Origin: Cucumis sativus
Taxonomy: Eukaryota > Streptophyta > Magnoliopsida > Cucurbitales > Cucurbitaceae
Direction of reading: 5' to 3'
Assembly: GCF_000004075.3 (NCBI RefSeq)
Contig: NC_026657.2
Span: 33,280,732-33,344,731, forward strand
Length of the DNA: 64,000 bases
Positions 55,470 to 64,000 of this stretch are shown here, piece by piece (the first letter of the stretch is position 1; each line of letters begins with the position of its first letter). A model generated the notes under the pieces. That model was not told the origin of the DNA, ran no database searches, and saw nothing but the letters and a program-made list of their open reading frames with translations. A program made the translations under genes and the position numbers.

Positions 55470-58400
55470 ATGAAATCCATGTCAGAAGGCAATCAGCAGC
55501 TACAAGAATCGGAAAAAGACGATGCTGAAGCTGTAGTTCTCACCGATGCTACAGACATATGCGCCCAACTCATGGAACGCTATGCCAAGTCCTCCGCTCC
55601 CCAACACCGTCATCTCCTCGCTTCCGCCGTCGCCATGCGCTCCATTCTCCACTCTGAGTCCCTCCCCCTCACCCCTGCCGCATACTTCGCCGCCGCTATT
55701 TCTGCCATTGATAATGCTTCCGCTTCCGACACCTTGGACCCCACTGCCTTGTCTGCCTTGTTGTCTTTTTTAGCCATTGCGCTCCCATTGGTCCCCCCTG
55801 GGGGAATTTCTGCTCCAAATGCGAGCGAAGCGGCGGGTGTGCTGGTGGTTCTATTGGGGATGAAAAACTTGACTGTTTCCACTGTGAGGGCTGCGGTGAA
55901 GTGCTTGGGGATTTTGTTAGGATTTTGTAATTTGGAGGATTGGGCATCGGTAGAGCTGGGATTTGATACTCTGTTGAAGTTTTCGGTTGACCGGCGTCCT
56001 AAGGTATGCAATTGGTTTGTATTTCATGTGAATTTGTTTTTCAAATTGGCCATGAGTGGCTGTTCAGCACAGCTGTTTCTCAAAAGTTTCGGAATTGGTG
56101 GATCAAATCATTTTGGTCAGTTGTTTAATGTAGCTTAGAGTTGATAGCCTTGATTTGATATGCACATTATCTTGAATGCAGGTTCGACGTTGTGCTCAAG
56201 AATCTCTTATTACGTTTTTGAACTCTTTAAAGCATTCTGCTATTAAGAAACAGGCCAGCAGTTTGGTTTTTTCTCTCCTGAAAAGCTGTATGCCCTCGGC
56301 AGTTAAATTAAGTACCAGCACTCCTGTTGATGGGCCTGGGGAAGATAAGCAATCGCATGCTCAACATCTTGATGTCTTGCACAAACTGAATGTTATCATT
56401 CTTACTATTCCATTACTATCAAAAAGAGTTCGTTTTAAAATGCTTAAAGAATTAATTAAACTTGTAAGTCCACAGTTTTCTATAGTTACAGCGCATAGTT
56501 TCAAAGCCATGAAACTTATTCTTAAATCTTCAAAAACTGGAGTTCCTGCTTTGGAGGTTGAGAGCATTATTGTTGCAATTGGCTCATACCTTTCTTCGGG
56601 TGATAAGAACCCCTTGGACACGGTGCTTTCTGCTATCACCCTATTGAAATGTGCCATGGATGCTGGAGGTTCAAGTGTAGCGAAAAAAAATCTTCCAGTA
56701 GTTTGTGGTTATATGGCAGGTAAGTCAAGACTTTTCTTGGTTCATTGTGAACTTGAATCTTTATTTGTTTTATTGTTCTCTCTGAAAAATAAGTAACAAA
56801 ACTTTTCATTGAAAAAATGAAAGGATACTCATGCTCGAAAGATACAAACTCCAAATTGAGTGAAATAAAAGGAAAGAAAGGAAAGCAAAGATAAGGGACA
56901 TCTCCAATCAGGAATTGATTACAAAGGATAAATGAAAATTGAAAGCATTCTCAAAGTTTCTTCTTGGTGTTTTGGTGTTCACCTTCACACTCTTAGGCTA
57001 AGCGATCCAAGAACATCTGATATTTCTGAAATTAAGGCTTCTACTGCATCAAAATGACTTGTATCAAGTGCAAAATACTATGTAGTAACATAAACATGGG
57101 AGGATGAAAATGACCTTTTTTTTTAACGATGACAAACTTCTTTATTAATAATATAAACTCAAAGTACAAGAGAGATATACATTAAATATAATAAAGAAGC
57201 CTAAAGAGCAAAAAGTAGGCGGGATCAGAAGAGACACCTGGACATCTCAACTAGGTTGACACCACCTTAGCACCAAAACATCATATCCCAATTAAAACAT
57301 GAAGCGAAACAGACGAAGTACTAGATAATAATCAACAATGTCCAGCTTAAATACATAGGGTCGAGACAAAGGAAAAATGGAAAGAAATAGAAACAATACA
57401 AAACCAACACCAGTAACAAAAAAAATGAGCCTAACAAAAAAACTACGGTGAAAAATTAAACCAAACGAAAAAACTAAGCTCCAAAGAAGGTCTGCTGAAG
57501 AGGAGGGAACCTTGGTTGAGAGATGCAGGCATTGGCACCAAAACAAAGATTAAAGGATTGGAAACTGCCCAGTTGAGGCAAATGTCTTGAATAGAGTAAT
57601 TCCCGAACTCCTTGTTTAAAGAACACCAAGCTGCCGCGTTACGCTTTGTGGAAGGAAAAATTTCTGGTCTTGGTCTTTCCTTATCAAGAAAAATCCACTG
57701 GTTTCTCTCAAACCACAATTCAGCAAGAAGAGCTTTAGACAAATTTAACCATATTAGCCGAGACTTCTTTGGAAGCGATGGACCCTCCAGAAGCTGAAGA
57801 ATCGAGGAACTAAGGGAGCCATCGAAAACCCAAGCAATGTTGAGAATGGAAAAGAGTCTACTCCAGCATAAGGATGAAAAGGGACATAGCAAAAAGAGAT
57901 GGAGTAGAGTCTCATTGGCCTTCAAACAAAAAGGGCAACCTGAAGGCAGTAGACACTTGTTAGGGGACTTCTTTTGCAAAATATCAGCACTGTTAAGAGA
58001 CCCAAAAAGCATGACCCAAATCAGAATATTAACTCTCCGTAGGCTATTTGACTTCTACAAGGCTTTAAATAATCGTTTATCCATTGGGGAGGCAGAATAT
58101 AAGTGTACTGAGAGAGATTATACTTTGTGGCCTTCAAAATCAATCATTTTTTTAGGCGAGTGGAGAGAAAGGAAGAATTGGAATTTTGTAATTTCAATTT
58201 CTTTCAAGCATCTTCTAAAGGATAGAGACCAAGAAAGGGTGTCGAAGTCTCAATGGTCTGCAACCGAGCCATGGGGAAGCAAGGCAATTCTGTAAAGTAA
58301 GGTAAAAAGGGCTTTGAGAGGGGAGGCACCAACCCAAATATCTGTCCATAAGCCAATTCTACTACCATTACCAAGTTTAAATAGTGCTAGAGATTCCACC

Positions 58401-61400
58401 GACCTCCACACTCTTGAGATACTTACCCATGGACTCCTTGGGCTATTCCCTGACTTTCCCAATGTAAAGCAGTCAAAAGGCCTCTTTGCCGTGAATTCTG
58501 CTAATAATTTTCCTCCAAAAGGCTGATTCTTCCAATGAATATCTCCACCCCCACTTAACAAGCAAAGCTGAGTTGTGAATTTTAATGCCACCGAGACCCA
58601 CCCTTTAAAGGGAGGGAGGCCAAATTCCATTTAAGAAGATGGTTGAGCTTGCTGCCAGTATAGCCTTCCAAAAGAAATTCCTCATGGTTTTTTCCAAAGA
58701 GGCTGCCACATTCCCAGGGATAGAACACAGATAGATAGTATGTTGGGAGACTAGCCAAAACTGTATTTGACTTTTAGAAGAACTATTTTTTTCCTAGGCA
58801 ATTCAAACAGGCCCTAATTAATTTTTTCTTTCAAAAGAAGGAAAGAATTAAAATTTTATAGATGTTAAAAGTAGACCAAATTACATGTTAAAAAAGAACC
58901 TTAACATTTCTTCTTTTTTTTTTTCTAACCCCAAAATACATTTTGAAAACCATTCCAGAAGGTAATCAGCCGCTAAATGATTTTTTTTTCCTTTTCAGAA
59001 AAAGTGCAATGGTTGCATGCAGAAAATTGTAAAATATGTAAAGCTTTTAAGTTAATACCTTAATTGAGTGTTGAAAATGGTCTAACATATTTGTGTAATT
59101 GAATGGGAAAAAAAAGGTCAAGCAAATAAAAACCTGTAAAATATGAACTTTTTTAGGTTAAAAAACTGCACCAAGTACTCTTGGCTTAAGTAGAAACCAG
59201 ATACAGACTTGTTTAACTAAACTTGACACTGCACCTCAAGCACAAACATATTAACTTGACTCCAAAGACACATTAACTCCACGAACATATTAAACCATCT
59301 CAACCTAACTTAATTATGCATGCCAAAAGTAACCTTATTGAATTTTAATTGGTCTCAATTTTGATAATGTGTTACCTAAAAATTTCCCTTGACTTGTATA
59401 CTTATGACTAAGACTTGTAATTGTTGGTGATATATAATTAAGTTTGCTTTCAACCACTAGCTTAAGCTTTTGGGTGAATTGGTGGTTTACTGTGGTATCA
59501 GAGCAGGTGGTCCAGGAAGGTTCTGTGTTCAAGCTCCTGCATTGTTGTTTTCTCCCCAATTAAAATAGATTTCCACTAGTTGGGCTTTTGAAACATTTCA
59601 AGCTCACAAGTGAGAGGGAGTGTTGGTGATATATAATTAAATTTTTCTTCAGCCATTAGCTTAAGCTTTTGGGTGAATTGGTGGTTTAATAGTAATCATT
59701 GCTTTGTTGATTGCTTTCGTTGGCAAATGGAGTTTGTCAATTTTATGTGCAATGTATTCACTACTTGTGATCTTGTTAGACACATCTTTATGTATTGGGA
59801 TTGTTAACTTAATAATGCAGGTCTTTTGACTTCTGATGTGAGTAAGGCTGTACATGCTTCTAGTGTAGTGAAAGAGTTAATACAGGATTATGTAGATCAG
59901 GAATGCTTGATAGCCCTGATTGATAAAGATTTACATCTAGAAGACTGCAACCTGGAGAACATTGAAGTACAGGCCATTAAATCAACGTGTGCCATTTGTG
60001 AGGATGTCCTTAATAGTTGTGATGGAGATCTTGGGAAATATATTTTGGATGTCATATCTGCTTTGTTTCTCAAATTAGGTACGTCTTCAATATGACATAA
60101 TAGATTATAAATCTTATTTTAGAATTTCTTTCTTTCTTGATTTGGTTACTAAGTTACTTTAAATTAAGATCTAGTTGCAATTCATCAACAGTAATTATTG
60201 AGAAAAAATTAAAATAAAAATCTGATTTTATTATTGTTGTTTTTACACACTTTGAGTCAAACATGGAAGTCAAAAAAGAATTCTCTGAGAGGAGCCCAAT
60301 TAACCCTGAGAATATGAAATCTGAAAAGGGACCACAACTCCCCACCATCTTTCAAACCCTCTAAAAATTCTTTTGTTTCATTTTTCCGAAGCACAAAGAC
60401 AAGCACACCGAAGCCTGCTACCCTTATCTCGTATGGGGGGGGGTGGAGAGTGAGGATCAATAGGTTGCGTTTGATATATTATAATCAATTGTGTTGCTGT
60501 CTCTTTCCTTTTACTTTCACTAATTGCTGTTAGTTCTGGTTGTGCTGCTATAGTTTATACTTTGATTTGCTACAGCTTTTAATATGTTGTGAAGTTACTG
60601 TTTGGTCTACTGAGTGTTTTTCATTTTCATTGTAGGAACAACTTCTATCATCTATATGAAACATATTTTGCTCAAGCTTGCTGATTTGATGAATATCGCG
60701 GGGAATCTATCAAACATTGATAATGTAAGTGTAATTAAACATTAAGTGTTAACAAATTAAAATTAAAATTTGCATATAAAGTATCTGCTAACTGAAGCCA
60801 ATTGTAAACTCAAAATTTTCTTTTTCATCCATCCATGGATCTTCCTCAAAAAAACTGAAACCAACTGTGGGGTTGTGCAAGTAGTGTGGTTGTCTGCTAA
60901 TTTTACAACTTCTTGGTAGTGTTTGAACCACGAATTTTTTTATTGTAAGTATAGTCTCCAATGATTAATAATGATTGGAGCCTTTGATGGTTTAGTTTTG
61001 TTGGCAGTGGTCTTCTCATCTATCGGCCTTAGGCTGTTTTCTCTTCATTTTTGTTTATAATACAGCTCTTCTAAAATAAAAGAGATCGGTGATTTTTGGG
61101 ATAGTAATGTATACTTTTTCCTCCATGTGGTGTTTTTTATCCAAAGAGTTCTGCAATCTCTTTTCCTTATCTTCGTGAATTGGAGCCATTTTGGAAACAT
61201 TTTTTAATGTTTCCTTGCCATATTTATGTATTTATTTTTATTAAAATTTACTTTTTTTTATCTTAATAAATGCTGGCTTTTACTTTGCAGCTTCAGAACT
61301 GTATTGGATCTGCTGTAACTGCTATGGGACCTGAGAAGATACTTACTCTTATTCCCATATCCATTAATCCTGGCGACTCAACTGTGCAGAACATGTGGTT

Positions 61401-63230
61401 GATACCAGTTCTACATAGTCATGTTGTTGGAGCATCACTTGGGTATTATCTAGAATATATTGTGCCCCTTGCAAAATCTTTTCAGGACGAGAGTTGTAAA
61501 GGTGATCTTTTGGTCCATATTTGGTTGATCTTGAATTTTGTGGTTATCTATGGTTGAGGGAGCAGATAATGCATTTTACCTTCAGCATATATTCTCTTCT
61601 AGGTAAATATTTTGGGTTTGTTGTTGATTTCAATTTAATGTCTCCAATGTGTCACAGTTAAGAAGATTGCAGCGTGTAAAAATCTACGGACATGTGCTCG
61701 TAATTTGTGGAAATTACTACCTGCTTTTTGCCGCCATCCTAGTGATATGCACCGAAGAATGGGAATGCTTTCTGAACTTCTAATTACACTTCTTAAAGAA
61801 GACTCCTTTATGCATGAAGATATTGCTGCTGCCTTACAGGTATCACAATAATGTTGATTTTGGTGCTATTATATATTGTACTATTTTTTCCCTTTCTGTT
61901 TTATTTTAATATTTTGATAAAGTTATGCCAATCCAAGAATAGCTCATTGGATAAGGCACAAATGACTATCCTAATAGTCCAATAGTTTGATCACCCACCC
62001 TCTGAAGTGTTAAACTTATTTTTTTTTTTAAAAAAGTTGTTTTCTTCTTTTAATTTGTTTCAATTGGTGTAGGTCCTTGTGAATCAGAATGCAGTTGTAC
62101 CGAATTGCAATGATGTATCTGTTTATTCAAAGAAAATGCAGAGCAAGAACATGAAGGCGTTGGTATCATGTTCAACTAATTTGCTTCAGGCTCTCGCGGA
62201 GTTATTTGTTGATTCCATACCAACGAAGCGCTCACATTTGAAGGTTTTCTTCTACTGCCTTGCCTGACTCTGCTGACGTGCTGCACTGTGCTCTGTGGGG
62301 CGCAGCAGCGCTGCCCTATTTTCTCACCTCTTGGGAAAAAGCGTCAGGGTCAGCGTTGCGCAAACGCCGTGACGCTACCCTATTTCTTGGCAATCTAGTC
62401 AAGCGTGTTGTCCCTTAACATAAGTTGAGATGCGCGAAAATTTATCTTTAACAAGATCATGACAGGAAATTGTTCTTTCACCAAGAGGGTTCACTGGATG
62501 GGTTTTTATTTATTTATTTACTTTTTTTTATCTCCTTGGCTATTTGGTGACATCTCTCCATTTCTTTGTAATATTTATTTATTTATTTCTATCTGATAGT
62601 ATATGTCGCCAAGTATACACAAAATTGAATTTGAAGTTGCTCGGTAGGTATTCTAATTTCTATCTTTGCATGAACTTAAACTTAAAGTTCGATATTTATT
62701 TTTTCAAGAAGCTAAATGTATTTAGAGATGAAAATTTTGCATCTTAGTCATACTTTAAAAATATTTATTGTTTAAGAAACCAAATTCTATTGATGTTGGA
62801 GTTTGGAAATTGATGTATTTAAACACATCAAGAAACTAGAACATCCTGTCAGAGTGTCATGCTTTCAATCATGACAATGAACAGCCTCTTTCTGTTTGTG
62901 AATGTTTCCTTTTCTAATGCTTGTTCGTGATTCCCTTTAGTTTTTCTGTTTTACAAATTGATATTCATGTTCTTCATGTGTTTGGATATTCAGAAGGTCT
63001 TAAATTTGGGAGCTGGAGAACATATTTATTAACACAAATTCTATCTTATATTATTAGGATGCCATTGGATGCTTGGCTTCTATCATGGACTCCAGGGTGA
63101 CCAAAAAGGTTTTTATGTCACTTCTTGAGAGGTTTCAGTTTCTAAATACTAAGGATGAGTTTGAGGAGCGAGAAGCCAATGCTGATGAATCAGCTCAGAA
63201 TGCTGAAGGAAAGTCTAGGACCAGAGAGAG
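55470..63230 (+). CDS. RRP12: RRP12-like ARM/HEAT-repeat protein, 5' part (runs off the window)
   Basis: Homologue of yeast Rrp12, a nucleolar/nuclear HEAT-repeat protein for maturation and export of pre-ribosomal subunits. Exons seen: 55470-56003, 56182-56719, 59821-60078, 60636-60724, 61291-61501, 61658-61839, 62073-62243 and 63058-63230. All introns are GT-AG and phases agree; together they encode about 718 residues. The frame is still open at the last donor (GAGAGAG|GTAAAC), so the gene continues beyond 64000. Helical, Leu-rich repeats run throughout. Characteristic blocks are VKCLGILLGF, RRPKVRRCAQESL, LISIN-type LIPISINPGD and WLIPVLHSHVVG (NUC173-like region). Exon 8 ends in an acidic, charged stretch (DEFEEREANADES). 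Intron 2 (3.1 kb) holds a LINE and a TRIM; other introns hold SINE-like sequence and a GC-rich hairpin. Confidence 0.88.
56795..57115 (-). mobile_element. LINE 3' tail remnant (RRP12 intron 2)
   Basis: The - strand reads CATGAGTATCCTTTCATTTT then TTCAATGAAAAGTTTTGTTA, the same LINE 3'-end type as elsewhere in the window. It lies directly before the larger LINE and carries no coding blocks. Confidence 0.42.
57117..58790 (-). mobile_element. 5'-truncated LINE (non-LTR retrotransposon) in RRP12 intron 2
   Basis: The best-preserved LINE in the window, antisense to the host gene. From its 5' side the - strand shows reverse-transcriptase C-terminal words (IPGNVAASLEKTMRNFFWK, near 58660-58730). 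Then comes a frame at 58630-58250 with KLGNGSRIGLWTDIWVG, and a frame at 58012-57443 with the zinc-binding zf-RVT block (CPFCLKANETLLHLFLLCPF) and LLAELWFERNQWIF. The 3' tail ends in an A-run (T-run at 57117-57125). Frames are broken and endonuclease and most of the RT are missing, so it is immobile on its own. No clear target duplication found. Confidence 0.85.
59422..59691 (+). mobile_element. Intact 270-bp TRIM with 71-bp LTRs and GTAAT target duplication
   Basis: LTR1 59422-59492 and LTR2 59621-59691 are both 71 bp, both start TGTTGGTGATATATAATTAA and share CTTAAGCTTTTGGGTGAATT. Immediately after LTR1 is TGGTATCAGAGC (59493-59504), the initiator-methionine tRNA primer-binding site. Immediately before LTR2 is a purine tract (AAGTGAGAGGGAG). 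GTAAT flanks both outer ends (59417-59421 and 59692-59696). The interior is only about 128 bp and non-coding, so it must be mobilised in trans. It lies in RRP12 intron 2, about 130 bp before exon 3. Confidence 0.9.
61934..62040 (+). mobile_element. tRNA-like SINE head (RRP12 intron 6)
   Basis: AAGAATAGCTCATTGGATAAGGC resembles a tRNA D arm with A box (61940-61950). AATAGTTTGATCACCCACCC resembles a T arm with B box (about 61984-61994). Spacing is near that of a tRNA, but acceptor and anticodon stems do not pair, so this is not a functional tRNA gene. A T/A-rich tail follows. It differs in sequence from the SINE family at 26445, 53020 and 63640. Confidence 0.5.
62255..62400. repeat. GC-rich patch with hairpin (RRP12 intron 7)
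   Basis: Isolated GC-rich sequence inside an AT-rich intron. AGCGTCA at about 62340 pairs with TGACGCT ending at 62376, with inner GCGTT/AAACGC pairing around GCGC. CGCTGCCCTATTTTCT (about 62311) and CGCTACCCTATTTCTT (about 62372) form a diverged direct repeat of about 61-bp spacing. No open frame or known element recognised. Confidence 0.6.
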
Positions 63231-63419
63231 GTAAACCTGTGATTTTTAGGACGTTGTTGATTGAAATTAAATAAAGTTCAAGATATGTGTTGAAAATATC
63301 AATTAGTTTTTGCAAATTAGCATTTTTTTAGGCTTTTGGGTCTTGGAATAAATTTGAACAATCATGATTTATACCAAAATGTATTTTTATTGCCATGTTA
63401 CTAGCAATTCAAGCACTTG

Positions 63420-63640
63420 CTTGCATGAAGGTGTTTTTTTTTATAAATAAATTTGATAACTAGGAGACAGCTTTGCTCCCCTATGCTTGGGAGCCCTATG
63501 CCCACCCCAAGTCTGAACTCAGTAGTCATCAAGCTCAGTTGAAGATTTGAACTTTGGACCTCTAAGCTAGTATGACCAAAGTCCCCAAGCCCAAACAGTA
63601 TTTTTAAGACATTTATTTTGGGCACAAGTATAACCATGGG
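63420..63640 (-). mobile_element. Probable SINE in reverse orientation (after RRP12 exon 8)
   Basis: The - strand reads TTTGGTCATACTAGCTTAGA (A-box-like), then GGTCCAAAGTTCAAATCTTC (B-box-like), GGGGTGGGCATAGGGCTCCC and an A-run end (T-run near 63432-63441). About 200 bp, without coding potential. This arrangement fits a tRNA-derived SINE with a poly(A) tail. Confidence 0.5.
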
Positions 63641-63890
63641 GTGAAAAAACGGGGCTCAATTGAAATGAAGTGCATTGTATATATTTGTGTGTATTGGTAT
63701 CCACAAGTGTTTGGACCAGCTTACATGCACTTCGACTAACCTTACGAGATAACTCACTTGATCCTAAAAACTTGTGTCAAGAAACCTCGTAGAATATACT
63801 AGATGGTAACCTCCATGGATTGAACTCATCTTATCTAAGCCCTTTGTTATACCCATAGCCCTTTTTGGCCACTAGACAAACTCATGAGGG
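63640..63890 (-). mobile_element. tRNA-derived SINE copy in reverse orientation
   Basis: On the - strand the order is GTCTAGTGGCCAAAAAGGGC (A-box-like), GATGAGTTCAATCCATGGAG (B box), ATTCTACGAGGTTTCTTGAC, ATCTCGTAAGGTTAGTCGAA, then AAGCTGGTCCAAACACTTG. The latter words match the copies at 53020-53145 and 26445-26640. This is the most complete member of the family in the window. Confidence 0.62.
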
Positions 63891-64000
63891 TTATTGTCTA
63901 TGGCTATGTTTTCAATATAAATTTGCAAAAGAGGGAAGTTTTGTGGTAGGTGAGGTTGGGGGATATTTTGTGGGAATATTAGAGAGAAATAACATTTTTA

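Noticed and set aside
55610-56011. 133-residue - strand frame
   Set aside because: Antisense shadow of RRP12-like exon 1, whose GC-rich coding sequence keeps other frames open.
61934-62010. Possible tRNA gene
   Set aside because: A- and B-box-like words are present, but acceptor and anticodon stems do not pair; it fits a SINE head instead.
62255-62400. GC-rich patch as a horizontally transferred gene
   Set aside because: Only about 145 bp, no open frame and no family resemblance; kept as a structural curiosity instead.
1-64000. CRISPR arrays, operons, bacterial regulatory sites
   Set aside because: The window is plant nuclear DNA with spliced genes; the short tandem repeats seen lack the spacer structure of CRISPR arrays.

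Overview
The window is eukaryotic nuclear DNA from a flowering plant. Genes are split by AT-rich GT-AG introns, intergenic DNA is very AT-rich, and the proteins belong to plant families (CC-NB-ARC-LRR, LOB-domain, a plastid-targeted PNPase). The style of the NLR suggests a cucurbit such as Cucumis, but that is an impression and no search was run.

Layout. 1-3.4 kb: an intronless cation/calcium exchanger (CCX), + strand, with a small upstream ORF. 4.7-11 kb: an NLR cluster on the - strand, made of one full-length 1046-aa CC-NB-ARC-LRR gene and two older LRR fragments. Between the fragments lie a Tourist-like MITE and a solo LTR, both with target-site duplications. 11-14.4 kb: gene-free. 14.4 kb: a tRNA-Asn(GUU) gene. 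14.85-35.6 kb: a 24-exon gene for chloroplast polynucleotide phosphorylase (922 aa as assembled here), whose introns are full of LINE tails, TRIM-type miniature retrotransposons and SINEs. 38-39.7 kb (-): a three-exon bL25 ribosomal protein, probably organellar. 43.2-45.7 kb (+): a two-exon LOB-domain transcription factor. 46.3-48.3 kb (-): a two-exon SUVR3-like SET-domain methyltransferase. 50.8-54.0 kb (+): a six-exon p23 Hsp90 co-chaperone. 55.5 kb to beyond the window end (+): the first eight exons of an RRP12-like gene, with a 5'-truncated LINE in intron 2.

The genes are independent nuclear genes, not an operon. The order PNP - LBD - SUVR3 - p23 resembles, from memory of Arabidopsis locus numbers, a run on Arabidopsis chromosome 3 (PNP, SUVR3, LBD20, P23-2). 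This looks like an old conserved block, with bL25 and the RRP12-like gene interleaved.

I did not find a clearly new biological system. The best second-look items are: an intact 270-bp TRIM with a perfect 5-bp duplication, and a related copy ending 21 bp before a PNP exon; a GC-AG intron in PNP; an in-frame tandem (NAGNAG) acceptor at codon 2 of p23; a dimeric LTR-like element; an isolated GC-rich hairpin in an RRP12 intron; and several tRNA-derived SINEs. Exon boundaries were read by eye from splice consensus, reading frame and family similarity. Untranslated exons, promoters and transcript ends were not determined.
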